Positions 10,923 to 25,900 of a stretch of DNA of 64,000 nt are shown here, in pieces. The translations under genes and the position numbers were made by a program. The DNA comes from Cryptomeria japonica. Lineage: Eukaryota; Streptophyta; Pinopsida; Cupressales; Cupressaceae. The notes beneath the pieces are model-generated. The model was not told the DNA's origin and ran no database searches. It saw nothing but the letters and a program-made list of their open reading frames with translations. Each line of letters starts with the position of its first letter. The stretch's first letter is position 1. The stretch spans positions 219,364,997 through 219,428,996 of the forward strand of contig NC_081406.1 of the NCBI RefSeq assembly GCF_030272615.1, given 5' to 3'.

Positions 10923-13900
10923 GTATGTTCCATGTCTCAAATGACTTATGGTTTATTGGCTCTTGATCTAATTTCTTTGTTTCTTTGGCTTGGTATATCC
11001 TCTTTGCCTATTGAAAATCTACGTTTGAGAGGCATGGACTGTATATGTATTGTTTAATTAATAATTTAATTGTTGTGCGAAATGAAAGTTTGACAGCCAC
11101 TTTAGAGATTACTGATTAGAAGCAGCAGGAGTAAAATTTTAATTTGTTAACTTATATAAATTATAATATTTATATAAATCAAGGCTGTTTCTTTGAATCC
11201 ACCCAGTTTATGCTATGTCTGGGTAACTTTTTCAATATTTCGTAGACTTGTTAGTATATTATGGACCTAAGTTTGCAGGAAACATCATAGGGAGCCCGTA
11301 TTGACATTTTGCCAGTTCCATAATGGAAATACCTGGAAACATTTCAAAACACCTGATCGGGCCAGCGTAATCCATAAACATCTCAGAAATGTTTGGGATG
11401 TTTATGGATTCTTCCTATATAAATTTTTTTCTTTTAATGTGTTCTATACAAATGTTATTGTGCTTTTTAATATTAGGGGTTTGATGAAAATCAGTTTTTC
11501 CAGATTCAGTCTCCAATTTCATTTACTTTACCTGATAACAGAGCTATGGGTTACTCCTGTCAATTAACTGTAGTCTCAGTTGTCAAAGTGTCTGTGGAGC
11601 ACTGCATAGCGTGCTTCCCTTTTCTCTTATTTGATTTTCTATATCAATCTAAGGTAGGTAAATGTAAATTTAAAATAAATTTACAAGAATTTTGTAGCCA
11701 AAGATCACTATTGTTTTATAATTCAATATAAATTTGACATCCATCAAGAAAGACACAAAAATATTACTAATACTCCATAACCAAGTAAAGTTTTATACAC
11801 AATCTTGATTTGTTGCAGTTTAAATGACAATGTTACTGGAAAAAGATGATGTTGCCAAATCACAAGCAGGATACCCTTTTCCCAAGGTGAGCCTCTTATT
11901 TCATATGAAGGATACATGATTATTGCTTTTCTCTTATTGAAATCAAACCAATTGCTTGAGGAGTCAAAAGTACTATAACTTGGCCGTATGTCACTGAAGA
12001 TGGATAGTGAACTACAATAAATGTTGGTATTTTAAACAGAGAAAAATATTCCTTTTGCTTGCAAAATTTTGATGCAGATTTTTGTGCCTGTTATTTTCAT
12101 GAAGAATTGGAATCTATCTTCTTTCAGACTGTGTCTCATCCTCTATCTTCTACAGGAATCTTTTAATTATCAAACCTGTCGTTCTTATTTATGTTATAAC
12201 CAAATCAATCATATACACTGTTGAATGAATGTTGTGGTCATCACCAGCCAACATACTGCTCAAGAAGACAAGTTACTAGATAGTATTGAAGTGTAGATAC
12301 TTCAGCAAGCAACTCTCAAAGACTATTGTGGAGGAAGGCCATTACCAACCAAACTATGTCTGAATACCTATAAGTTGTAATTGATGTTCATTGCATTGAA
12401 GTTTGAAGTAATCACTAATATGGGATCTCTTACTAGCAATCAATAAACAAATGAATACACAGAGAAATAATGCTCAACACAGATTTTGGTTCCATCTTAT
12501 GCAGGAGGGCTAGTACTAGAGCCTCTTCCATCTCAGATAAGGAGGCTTAGTATCAGAGGATTGGTGTATTGTAGAGAAAGAGGCTCAATACTAGAGTCCG
12601 ATTCTATCTTAAACAAGGAAATGGTAGTTTCCAATCTGAAAAAACTCTAGCAGCATTACATGATAGTTAGATGTTCAATTTCCATAGAATTTCAGATAAC
12701 CAATGCAAGAAATAAATATTCACAGAGCTTTCAATATGGTCAACATATAACAACAGCTCGAAATAGCAATGAATTTATCATTCCGATGTTGCAGTGAACC
12801 TCACTGATGCCACCTGTCAAACAGAAGATTTCTTAGCACTCAGAGCAGTGAACTCAACCATATTTCATTCAATGGCATATTTTATAGGTCAGAACATTTG
12901 CCTACTCCTAAGGCAGAACGGTTTCCATTATAATGACCTGAGCTCATGTTCCAGTGGGCATGTTTCCTTTCATAATGCAGATGTAGTAATGTGAGACAAT
13001 TTGGACTAGCTTATGTACAAGGTCCAAGTGAATTTTGTAGTAGTAAATACTACTAGTACGTGGCTTCTAAGCCAAACAGTATTCTGATAGTGCATCCCTC
13101 TTGTATCAATAAGATGTCAAGTGAGAATGCTTGCCAATTCACAGATTAAAAGTCAAATATGATGGATATCAAAGTGTCTTTGTGCCATGGTTCAATGGTG
13201 GTTATGGAGTAATAATTGTGAAGTACTCTTCCATCAAAATTTTTAATGATTTCAAAAATTATGTGTGCACCATGGGGCCCTGTTAATGTGTCTTTTGTAC
13301 ACGACCAAACACAGAATAAAATACCTAAAGGTACCTTATCCTCTCTTGAACAAAGTTTCCAACTACTGAAGATCTCGCCGAAGGATCAATCGGAGTAACT
13401 CCAAGGTTCTGATATGTAGGTTCTCTACCTGTGGATAAACTCTTTGCGGTATGATGTGGTTTTGCTGGAATCACAAGGGGACTTACATTCGATGACTTGA
13501 ACGTCTGATTTGTTGGAATCACAAGTCCTATTTACTAACTGGAAGATAAAGAAATAGCAAAAGATATAAGGTTCAGGAAGTCTACTCTAAGACCTAGATT
13601 GCGAGAAGATGGATGAATGACTAGGTGGAGTCCTACTGGGCTGGGTCTCACCATCAGGTTGAACAATTCAACACCAACTCAGTGCGATCTTCTAAGGGAT
13701 GTTTCAAATATGTCCAAATCGTACACCACCAAATACTGATCACCATTCAAGATAATGCGTGAACAACAAAGGTGTTATGACTCGGGATTAAGCTCGTTCT
13801 ATGCCAGTTGACCATGCAAGGCGCTCTTACAGTCAACAAAAGGCTAGTGGTTTGGACTAGGTAGATTCCATGTGAATGCATTCAATAACTTCTTTCATTC

Positions 13901-16900
13901 AATTTAATTACCTATCATCTAAAATGAAGATTCGACAAGAGACCATGCATATTGCAAAGAAACAACACACTTCACCATAACTTCAATGAAAATGGAGTTT
14001 ATTTACAATCAATGGCAACAATTTCTTGCCTTGTCCTCCTAATCTACTCTAATTGTTATTCTATCAGCTGACTATTCACTATTTCTAACTATTCACCAAC
14101 TATTAACCTTTACAAATGAGGAGCCAGAGCTTTATATAGAGAACCCTTTACAAACAGACGACTCTGATTGACTTAGAACAAATGGCTAGGATTACAAGAT
14201 AGAAACCCTAATTAGGGTTTGTTACAACAAACTTCCTTAGCCAATTAGAAAATTACATTCCAAGGGTGAGGACCAATAAGAAGCAGGGGTAGGTACATTG
14301 AAATTTGTGCCACCTCCGATAAATTAGGTACATTGAATCTGGTCATGCTGAGGTGGACCAATCCGACTGGAAGAATGATGACTGGGATGCCACCTTGTCT
14401 AACGCTTATGACTTGGTTGATCCTCTTCAATCTTTTGACATGATGAATGATGTACTTCCTTTGTTTGACCAGGCTTCCTTGTTGTTAAGTCTGTCTCCTC
14501 CAGTAGCACACCTCGGCCTTGAAGTGTTGGAAAAGCCCTTTCTTTGTCATCCTGTGAAAGAATGAAGTCTTGAGGTTAACTCGAACTCCTTGAACACCCC
14601 TAGTCTTCTAATGCTTCAAAGCACCTTGAGTCTTCCCTTTTGCTTGTGGAACGTCCTTGATGATGATGGATTGGAAGAGGTCGTCCTTGCCCTGGCCTGG
14701 TCTTCTTCATCTGCAAAATAAACCAAAAGATGATTAAGGACACATAATAAATTCATTCTAACATAGCGTTTTCTACCTTAAATCATCAACAAGAAGACAT
14801 CAAAATGAAGTTTGCTCAAAATCCTCTCTAGGATAGGCCCTATTAGAATTTCGCTTCGGACCCTTTGGAAGGGTCAATAGCAAAATTTGCATTCCTGGCC
14901 AATTTAGACCTCATTTCATCATTTCATAATCTTAGGTAGCCTTCAAACCTCTTCTCATCATAATCTCACAACTAGCCCTTTTCCTAGCTAAAACAAGGTG
15001 AAAAATAGGAGTTTCAAAGGATTTCGCCCTGGACCCTCTGGAAGGGTCAGGAGTGAAATTTGCATTTTAGGACAAAATCTTCACAACTTGTGACCACAAA
15101 TTGCTCAAATGCATGTCTAAGGATCCCTTTAATCTCAACCAACATCAAGCTCGATGCAAAATTGGAGAAAAAAGGAGTTTTTGAGGATTTCACTCTGGAC
15201 CCTTTGGAAGGGTTAGGAGCGAAATTCTAGTTTAGGCTCAAGTTCTATCACTCCACTCCGAAATGTCTTCCAAGGCAAGCATACACTAATATTCTCTCCA
15301 CCAAGCCCTGGGAATCCATCTCCTGGTCTTCATTATGGGCAATCTAGGTGATATTGAGAATTTCGTTCTGGACCCTTTGGAAGGGTCAGGAGCGAAATTC
15401 AAGTTTTTAGCTCAAAATCGTTACCTCTTGGACTCATAACCTATTCAAACACATTCCTATGGCCATATTTAAGTCCAATTCACCTTGATTACTGTCCTGG
15501 CCTAGCACAAAATTGAAGGAAAAATGACATTTTGAGAATTTCGCTCTAGACCCTTTGGAAGGGTCAGGAGCGAAATTCAAGTTTTTCACTTGATATTTCA
15601 TTTCTTTCACTCCAATCTATCTTGCAAGGCTAAATAAAATCATTCCATCATCAACCACACCCTAAGAATCAAAGTCTTTGCCTCATACAAGGGAAAAAAT
15701 AGTTGATTTGAAGAATTTCGCTATGGACCCTTTGGAAGGGTCAGGAGCGAATTTCATTCCTAGCTTGTCTTCCCTCACTCAAATCCATTCTTCTCACTTT
15801 GTCTCCCATTGACTCCCTCATTTGGATCCATCTCTCAACTTGACAACATTTGCTTGATCCTCAAAAGGCTTGAAAAGGAAAATTCGCTCAAAAACCTAGC
15901 CAGGGACAGGACCTATCCAGAATTTCGCTCTGGACCCTTTGGAAGGGTCAGGAGCGAAATTCAAGTCTTAGCTCAAAATTTACACTTTTGATGATCAAAA
16001 ATAATTCAAAGGAAATCCAAAGAGATTTTCTCACCTTGGTCTAGGCCTGACTTCACACAAATTTTGGAGAAAAAGAAGGTTTTACGGTTCTTCGCTTTGG
16101 ACCCTTTGGAAGGGTCAGGAGCGAAAATCTTGTTTTGAGCTCATTTCTCCATCCTCTCAACCTCAATAAACTTCAAAAGGCAAAGATACACTTCTTCACA
16201 CCCATCCAAGCTATAAAAACCCAAAGTTTGACTTGACCTGCAAGGAAAAAAGGTGATTTTAGAAATTTTGCTCTAGACCCTTTTGAGGGATCAGGAGCAA
16301 AAATCTTGGTTTAGCTCAATTCCTTCAAATTCATGGATAAATAGAAACTCAAAGTCATTTCTAGGGACATCTCCAATCTCAATTCATCTTGATCTATACT
16401 TGCCTTGACACAAAATTGGGAAAAAAGGTGGTTTAGTGAAATTTCGCTCTGGACCCTTTGGAAGGGTCAGGAGTGATTTTCCTTTTCTAGGACAAAATCT
16501 CCACCTTTCATTGCTTTCAAAAATTCCCTAAAGCAAGAACAATTCCATCTTTCTTCCAACATGCCTTGGATACTAAGAATTTGATCAAACAAGGAAGAAA
16601 ATGAGGTCTATTGAGATTTTCGCTTTGGACCCTTTGGAAGGGTCAGGAGCGAAAATCTTGTTTTGAGCTTGATTATTGATTCTTCCAACTCCAATATTCT
16701 CTGGGAGTCAAACATACATCACTCTTCTTGCATCCACACCAAGGTCCTGACCTTACCTAAGGAGGAAATGAGTGTTTTCAAGAATTTCGCTCTTGACCCT
16801 TTGGAAGGGTCAGGAGCGAAAATCTTGTTTTAAGATAAAACTCTTCATCTCTCCCAACTCTAATCACTCCCTAAGGCTATAACATGTCAAACACCTCCAA

Positions 16901-19900
16901 ACATGGTTTAAAAACTAAGAAGTTGGTCTGGACAAAGAAGAAATTGAGGTCTATAAGGATTTTCGCTTTGGACCCTTTGGAAGGGTCAGGAGCGAAATCC
17001 CTATTCTTGGCTAGTTTCTCACCTTCTTTCATCCCATTCTCCTTCAAACTTGATCAATTCAACTTCCTTCTATCGCAATCAAGACAATCCACCATCCAAC
17101 TAGCACCAGGCAAGGTTAAACTAGGTCTTAAGGCCAAAAAGAAGGCTAAATGGAGGATTTTGCTTTGGACCCTTTGGAAGGGTCAGGAGCGAAATTCTCC
17201 TCCCAGGTTGATTTTCATCATTTCAAAGTCTTAAACCTCCTCTCCAAGGCAAACATGCATCAAAACCTTCTCAACTATGCCTCAAAAGTCAACAATTTGG
17301 TCATATCAAAGAGCAAAGTGGAGGAAAAGTGGATTTCGCTCTGGACCCTTTGGAAGGGTCAGGAGCAAAATTCTTGTTTTGGTCAAAAATCCTCCATTCT
17401 TTCACATTCTATCACCTCAAAAGGAAAAGACACATCATTCTCCTTCCAACTACACCCAAGGAACTAGGTTTGTGTGCAAACAAAGAGGAAAAGAGGTTTC
17501 TTCTAAGAATTTCGCTCTGGACCCTTCGGAAGGGTCAGGAGCGAAATTCTTGTTTTGGACAAAATCTACATTTTCCAATGCCTTCAATCACTTCCTAGGG
17601 CTAGAACATACCAATTTACCCTTATCATGTCTAAGAAAGAAGACTTTTAGTGCAAACAAGGAGACCAAAGGTGTCTAGGGAGAATTTCGCTCTGGACCCT
17701 TTGGAAGGGTTAGGAGCGAAATTCACATTTAGGCTCAAATCTTGATTTCGTTTCTCACATTTCTTCATCCAAACAATTGTTTTGCCCTCAATAATGCCTG
17801 GAAATGAGTTAGTTCTAAGTTTGGGTCAAACTAGAATGTCTTATGGAGAATTTCGCTCTGGACCCTTTGGAAGGGTCAGGAGCGAAATTTGATATTTTGG
17901 TCTCTCCGTCAAGATTCATATATGGAATATAACATTTGAGTATAAGATACTTTAAGTTATATTCCATATATACTGTCAGGATGTTTGAGAGTGGTTTCGG
18001 ACCTCCAGGAGTTATAATGCAAAATCTAGTTTTTGGAGGATTCTTCAATTTTCCAAACTTAGTCAAATTTCAGGATTAGGAAGACATTCCAGACTTAGCC
18101 AAATTTCAGGGCATTTGAAGATCAGGATGACATTCCAGGCTTCATCACTCACCAACTTGACCTAACTCAGACCTTCAAAGAGGATATTCACTCACCAAGC
18201 AAGACACAATTAGCAACAAGAGCAAAACCAAGCCCTAAGGAAGACTTTCAAAGAAACCCTAACCCGGAGCATCCACTAACTCACCTTTAGCTAAAACAGA
18301 GCCTATTATCTTAGTGATCCCTCTGGCAACACTCAGCAGCAAAGGTTAATGGACAAAACTCAAAAGACCCAGAAAACAAACCCTAGAAAGCAAAAAGTAG
18401 GGGTCCCCATTTGCAATGGTACAATGTGTGAATACATCACAACAGGACCCTAGGCTCCCATGGAAAGTTTGAATCAACAATGACACTTTCCAAAATAATT
18501 TGACTATGAGGATGACCTTTAACATTGGTTTTATTTTTGCATGACCATATAGTTTACTATTTCAATAGGATTGTGTCCTTTGCATTATTGCGACAATTGT
18601 TCATTCTTTGTATTTGTTTTAACTTTTTCTTGTGCTTCTATCTTATAGGTCCAGGCATGGGAATTGTTGTAGTTGACCCAAATAATATCAATGATTCAAA
18701 TGGAGGAATTAGAATTGACAAAAGAGTAGTGTTGGTGCATTATATTATTTTCGTGCATTATATTATTTTCTTGCATTTAGTTAATTACTTTAATGCATTA
18801 TATGCACCTAATATAGGATAAGCTTGCAAAGGTAGGTATCTACCTATGTAGGGTTTACTTGCATCATGTGACTTGTACCTTCCTAGTTTGGTGAAGATGA
18901 CATGCACATATGTGACTTTATCTCCTCTATCCCACATTGGTTGTATATTCACATCTCTTGTCAATGTATCCTATATATTCCCATTTGAGCAATTGAGAAT
19001 CTAGATTCATTGTATATGTTCATCCTCTCATAAAATAGAACAATTTTCTCATTTTGGGCCTCGTTTGTGCTTTAATTGAAGCCTCTATATCTTAGGTGGT
19101 TAATTCCTTGGCCAAATCTAACATGGTATTAGATCATGTGGAATTGCTTCTTGTTAGCCTTTTTGGAGATCTAAGTTGCATATCTTGTACTTGCTTGAAA
19201 AGTTGAGTATGCTCTTCTATTGCATTGAATGATGACTTGGAGAATATATTTTTTTGATAAAAAATACCAGATTTTGGGGGTTTTGTTTTGTAATTGCATT
19301 TTTTAGTTTGATGGCAGTCCGTTTTTCTTTTTGTTTCATCCAAATCGATCATAGGAAACCAAACCTACAAGGATTTTAAGGGCTTTCTATTAGGCATTTG
19401 CAGATCACTTGTCATTTGGAACATTTTGGGGCAAAATGAGCCTTGCCATTGCAACTAGAAGATCAAAAACCCTAAGATAGTCTGTCAATCATCAAAATCA
19501 ATGCATTGTGCTTTAGGGTGTTAGAGGATTCTTGCATTGTCGGCAGATCCATGACATGAGTTGATGTAGGCACTAATGCAGGAAGAGTTGACTTTTATTA
19601 AATAAAAAAATTGTCTTCTATTTGATTTTTCAGATTTTAAATTGAAAATAATTCTCTATAGCAGAGTACTACCAATACCCTATGCAGACTTGTCCTTGAT
19701 AGGTGTTAGCACTGTACCATTGCAGTCAAACCTTCAATTGGTTGCCCCTTGGTTGCTTGGTGGCAACCATTGGCTCCACCATGAACAACATTATTGCACC
19801 TGCTATTGGTGATGTTCTACAATACTAGCCCCATGGTCCCCTTCTTTGCCACTGGCAACTCCTTGACCAGCTGGCTCATAGAAAATATTTAGAAAATATT

Positions 19901-22900
19901 CTTTTCAAAATCATCTTCGTAGACCATTCAATTACAGATTAGTAGTCCTGAAGCTTAAAGCATGCCACTACAAAGAAAGAAAGAGATTTATGTTGTCTGC
20001 AAATGAACAAAGTAGGTCCATGGGATTTAAAAGTACCCTAGCAACCATAGAGAAGAGCCAGGGTAAGAAGGCCACACTAGACATTCACATACATGAATGG
20101 TCAGGCAAACTCAGTACACACTTATTCTTTCAACGAACTAGGCCCTGTGGGTGATTGATGCTTATGGAATAGAAGCTTTGCTGAATTAGTAATGGTAATG
20201 TCTGCATACCCTTTGGTGCGCATTGTTAGCCTGAGTAAATTCAACTTTCTAAGTTGTGAGAATCTTTCTCTGCCAATGAATTGCAATTACAAGTTTCCTC
20301 TGCCATGACTTTTTCCTTTGAAGAAATAATTTCTTACTTATTCAAGGTGGTCTATTTCCAAATGCACAAGGACGTTTGGTGAGAGTCTGAATCAAAAGAA
20401 CTTTTATTTTTGTATCGTTTAAGTTTCCTTGGTATAGGATCTAAGCAGTGTCATACAGGAAATGGTTTTTTGAAAATAGCCAATTAGAGTATTAGATGGT
20501 ACTGTACAAAATCCAAATGTTCTGTATCAAAGACATTGTCATAGCCTATAGGCAAAAAACATACCTTCTGATATACCTTTAGTGAGAAAATATCTTTTAA
20601 TTTTCTATGGTAACATTCTGAAATGGAACTGTCATACTTGGAACTTGCTTTGAGATAAAATTGTTTTTGAATGCATGTAACACTATTGAAAGGCATTGGA
20701 AGCCCGAGTGAAATAAAATTACCTAGGTTGTGTGAATCTTCTTTCTTCATAAATAAAAAATGGTCCAGTTTGGAACTTACCATACTTTTTCAAAAGACTC
20801 ATTTTGCAATGCACAAGAAGCTCTGACGAGGCAATCAATCAAAATGAACTTATAACCATATACCTTTCACTCTGTGTTTTCTCTATTTTAGTACCTAGTA
20901 CTTGTGAATTTGTAATAGTAGAAGATTGGTTAGGTAGTCTATTAAATTATTAGATAGTATGAATTGAAGCCATAGTAATGAAACATGCCTTGTGATATGC
21001 CGTAGGTGGAAGTTCTTATTTAATAACCTTAAGCAAGGTTGTATTTATTTTGCACATTATAAGAGTTTTCATGGGAGGAAATTTGTTTTGGGTATGTTAG
21101 AGGTTTTAATAAAGAATTCGGGAAATTGTGGCTTATTTTGTCTGCTGTAAAAATAAAATTTAAAAATGACAACTACCAAACAAGGCTTTCCTAGACACAT
21201 TTGATGATAAGACCACCAGCCAATACACAGAGATCAACTGGTGAAGTAAAATGTCACGCTAATGCCTCATCCACTGGACAATGGAGTTTATCAAGATTGG
21301 CTCATCATTGTCGGATCAAATGCATCAACCACAACTAATTTCTAATGCCTTCTCATAAAACAGGGCCCTAGGTGGATTATATTATTTATGATGATGAATT
21401 ATCAGGTGATCCTGACTGGAAAGCTTGTTCATGGTGAGGCAATGTACTCAAATGTCTTTGTATGCCCATATTTGAAAAATATAGACCCCAAGGTCGTAAA
21501 AGGGCTTTTAATTTCCCTGGAAAATAGAGAGATTGGAGGTGTTACCCCTATTTTAAAAAGTAGGGGGTAAGTGGTGGTCAAATTTTGAACGAACAATGAT
21601 CTCATATCTGTCAGGCTAGGGATTTCATTTTCTTTGAAGAGGGGTAAATGTTTTTTACAAGAGCTATGAACCGTTGAGGTCACAAATGGGGGACCTCATC
21701 CCCATTTAAACATTCAACTATAGTACCCTTGCGGGGTTTGAAACTTGATGACAAGAACAGCAACACCACAACTTAAACATCACGACATGCCAATGTTGGC
21801 AGGCTGGGGATTCTGTCTAATGATCTGATTAAAAATCTATCTCAATATTAAATCTTACATTTGCAATTTATCTTTAGTTACATATGAAATTTTTAATAGA
21901 ATAGTATTTGTAGTGCAGACCTATATCTGCTTGCTTTCTCTTGGGACCTGAATATTGTTTTATGGATTCTGTTGCTTATTTCTTCCAAATTAGCATTTAA
22001 AATTTAGATTATTTTAATTTATTGCATTTATTTTTTTATGTTCAAAGAATTGCATTGAAAATTAAAGTTTAAATCTACCGTCAGGCTGGAGGAAGGGTCC
22101 CAAACTTGTCATCAGAAGACTCAAAAGTTTCTACAAATGGAAATCGTATTCTTAAGTCAGATATTGAACTGCCAGACTTCGATCTGGATATCAATCGCTG
22201 GCTAAGGTCATCACGAGTTCAGGTAGAGCTATCATAACAAGACTTACAACATGGCACAAATGATGTCAATGGTCTTACTTTGTAGGTTCCATGAGTGGAT
22301 TTCATTGAAATAAACTCAACTAACATGACTCTAACCTGACAGTGGTACCCAGGTCATATTGCGCAAGCAGAGAGAGAACTAAAGCAACAGCTAAAGTTGA
22401 TGGATGTTGTCATAGAAGTACGTGATGCAAGGATACCTATGGCAACTGGACATCCAGAGGTGAAGTCTATTTCTTAGACCTGGATTGGTATGCCAGTAGT
22501 CAGTTAACAAGTATGGCTGCGTAGGCATTTCAATCTCCACAAGGTTTAAATTCTTAATTTAGGAAATCAATTTGGTTGGTATTTGTTTAAAATAACGCAT
22601 AGAATAACACATAGATCATTCCTTCGATGCAGACTAATAAAATTTCAATCTGGACAGATGGACTTATGGATTGGTGATAAGAAGAAAATTTTAGTTTTAA
22701 ATAAAGTAGACATGATCTCAACCGAAGACAAGAATAAATGGGCTACATATTTCTCTAAACAGGGGATAACAGTAGTCCTTGCAAATGGTCAGCTTGGAAT
22801 GGTAAGTGATCTAACTTTTACTATAATGTACTTATGCTGGTCAATTCTTTGCACTCTACAACATTTGGCAACATAATTATACGATTTAATTAAACTCTCT

Positions 22901-25900
22901 CTTCATTAGTGTGGCTTCTAGACCTGTGTGCTTTATATTTTAAATGTATCTGAAAACATGGAAGAGTGCAGGGGACATTGAAGTTGGCAAGAGTTGCAAA
23001 ATCATTAGCTAACAATTTTAATGCCAAGAGGAGGGCTAAAGGACTTCTTCCTCGTGTGGTAGGGACTTACCAATCTTTAAGTGATTATGTTTTATCTTTC
23101 ATCTCTTTGGGTGCATTCTTTTGCTTTTTTGTGCTCTATTTATTTACAATCAATTGCAAGCATGTGCAATGAAATGTATGAAGGAATTGGAATTACACTT
23201 TACATATTGAAACCTTTCTCAAAATAATTGCTACCTTGGATGGAGCATAAACATGTTTTGGTGAATCACCATTTTGTGGAGGTTGGGGTTGAATTACTCA
23301 TTTGACAATTTCATTGTTGAACTTGAGAAAAAATTGGATTTAAGTGAGACATAAAATAACATTTAGAGAGTACAGAATATAGCAATGTTCTACAAAGTTT
23401 CCTGACAAGGGGATGGGGGAACGTGGAGACGGGTTTTGGGGACAAGGTCACCAAGGATCTAAATTTGGGGATTGTGAGGGGATGGGTGGGGATGGCGGTA
23501 GAGTAGTGGTGGGGGAGCGGTGCTGATATAAAAATAGAATTCAATTAAAACCTTCGAAGCAAAATCTGCAAAATAACACCTCTATGGTTGCCCCATGAAA
23601 GGCCAACTAGTTTTCACGAAATTAAAGGTTGCAATCAGCATAGTTACCAAGAGACCCGTCTCCTACCCCCTAAGACGCATCTCGAAGACGGAGATGCATC
23701 TCCAATACTAGAGACGTCTCTGGAAACTTGCCGACACATAGCATGCTTTTGGCTGCCATCTCTGAAGTCTCCCAACTAGAAATTGATGTTTCCCACCCGA
23801 AAACTTAGGGCAAAATGCAATGAAAGGCAAAAAAAAGAAGGCAAAGAAATAAAATAAGCCTGCAGCAAAACAAAGTCATAGGGAAATAACTAATAAGGAA
23901 ACCACATTGCAGGAAGACAAAAATCCACACAAAGTTATAGTGATCTTAATCTTCTTGAACTCTTCCAGAATGTAAGAGCTCAATCTTTTCAATTCCTCCC
24001 TGGGAGGATTATCTTGTTGTCTCTTTTCTGCAGGTTGAGCGGATGGTTGGACTCATTCACTCTGAGGAGCAACTGCTTGTCTGTACTCTGGCGAATCCCT
24101 CAGCGAACCATGAACATTGCTGGCGTTGGGATTTGGAGGGATAGAAGACGTGAGCGGCTCATAGTTCCGATAATTTCTCTAATATGCCCTTGGAGCGGCA
24201 TTTCCATTTGTTTGTTGAAATGCTTGAACCTCGCCAACGGCTTCCACTAGAACACTATTATTTAACAAAGGGAAAATCTATCCATCTTTGACTTGAGGTT
24301 TGTCAGGAGAGACTTTTGATGATCCTTGATATCCTGGGGCCTCCACAGGCCCATTTGCTAACGCTGGTGGGAATTTGTAAGATCCCTGTGGTGGCGTATA
24401 GTCTTCAAATTCAGGTGGAAATCTGAAATCCTATAGAATAAGGGCCTGGTCATATCTTTGGGTCGGGACTATCTCATATCCCATTGTTGGAGGATTTTTA
24501 GGACCTTTAGAATTCTTCATTTCCTGGCGAAAAATATCAGCAGCTACTTGAAATTCATGACACTGCAACTCAGAATGCTGACTTGTATTGTGCAGCCTAC
24601 ACCAAGTTGACAAGGCGGCTTCTGTGAGGAATACTTTATCCGCCGGTCTATTGTCGGAGGGTGGTGGATTTTCCAGCGGCGAAGGCACACCCCCATTATT
24701 TGGCGTTGTGTTCCATGCTTTCTTATGGAACCTTGATTATTATTGTTATTTTGAAAACCATGATTATTGTTTTGATGCCCGGTATTATGTCCTTGATGGT
24801 TTTCATGATGGTTTGGAGGGTTATTATGATACCCTCTATTGCCTCCATGGTATGGATAATAATTTCTTTGCACGCTTTGCATCTGGTTATTCTGATTTCT
24901 AAGGTAAGTCACTTCAGTAGACAACTTTTTCACTTGCTCTATCAGTTCTTTCATATCATCCCTTTCTTCTTGAGTTCTGGATGGAGTGGTTGTGTTTTGT
25001 AGATAGACTGGCTATGATGGTGGGGCCTGTGACATTGGGGCCCCTGGATGAGGCACTAACTGATTCACTGGCATGGGAACTGGATTGATAGCAGGGATAT
25101 AATTTGCTACACCAACTTGTGGATTATAAGGCATCGTTCCTACAGCAGTCGCTGGTGATTGTAGGCTAATCTTGAAAGCTTCATCATAGGCCACCTTCAA
25201 ATCAGCGGGGTTGGTTTGCTGGAAAAACATAGAGGTGAAACAGTCCAGTGCAGCATAGTATATATTTCTGGCTACTTCATCATTCACATTGTAAGGCGAG
25301 CATAGCTTGGAGTAAGCTCTCTGGAATCTGTTGCTAAAGGTGCCAATTGGCTCCCATTCTTGTCTTCTTACTTCAACACATTGCCGATACACTTCTGCTG
25401 GGGAGACAGGCAATCTGAACTTCGCCAAGAATGTGTCTTTCATTTGTTGCCAAGTCCCAACAGAATCCACCGGCAGGTTGATGTACCAATAGAATGCCTC
25501 TTCGCCCAAAGAATATGGAAATAGTTGGCAGGCGACTTCCTTGTGCTGGATATCTCTATTCCGGAGAGTATCTTAAAATACTTTAATATGTTCTTCAGTA
25601 GTACGATTGACATCGTTAATATAGAACTTGGTGCAAAAATGCTCTGGATTCTTTGGCATGTCATGATATGTGGCAAAAGAAGCGAGTAGTGAGGCATTCA
25701 CAGGGTGTCAATTCTGTCCCGGGGCTTCTTGTTGTTGTTGTTGTTGTTGTTGCTGGTGTGCCATTACAGGTATCGGCTACTGCTGAACAACTAGTGGTGT
25801 TGGTGCTTGAATGAATCCTTGTTGAATACCTTCACCAGCTACTCTTAGTATCATCCACTGTGATGGTGGGGTCTGGAACAAACGAGTAAGATCTTCGACA

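Larger units (their letters stand above)
13281..18444 (-). mobile_element. Solo LTR (~5.2 kb) of a Tat/Ogre-like Ty3 element
   Basis: It starts TGTTAATGTG and ends ATCACAACA, flanked by GGCCC (13276-13280) and GGACC (18445-18449), a target duplication with one mismatch. The left end is homologous to the end of the LTR at 26496 that adjoins a tRNA-Asn-type PBS (shared AACACAGAATAAA and CCTTATCCTCTCTTGA). The right end resembles the 33230 end (GGGGTCCC...ATGTGTGA...ACAACA). Orientation is minus: U5 at left, TATA at 14131-14139, U3 to the right. There is no internal region, so unequal recombination probably removed it. It sits in the first large DGP3 intron. Confidence 0.75.

Noticed and set aside
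11301-11731. Plus-strand ORFs of 61-88 codons in the DGP3 intron
   Set aside because: Phe/Leu-rich, T-rich intron sequence without splice-compatible boundaries or domain features.
16884-17678. Overlapping plus-strand ORFs with a repeated LWTLWKG-type motif
   Set aside because: The repeated motif is the hairpin palindrome translated in different frames.
14840-17892. Regular repeats resembling a CRISPR array
   Set aside because: The repeats are palindromes spaced about 176 bp apart in a plant LTR with no cas genes. Spacers are far too long and not unique-length.
24588-25002. Plus-strand ORFs over the gag region
   Set aside because: Shadows of the minus-strand gag, whose capsid core and zinc finger are recognisable.
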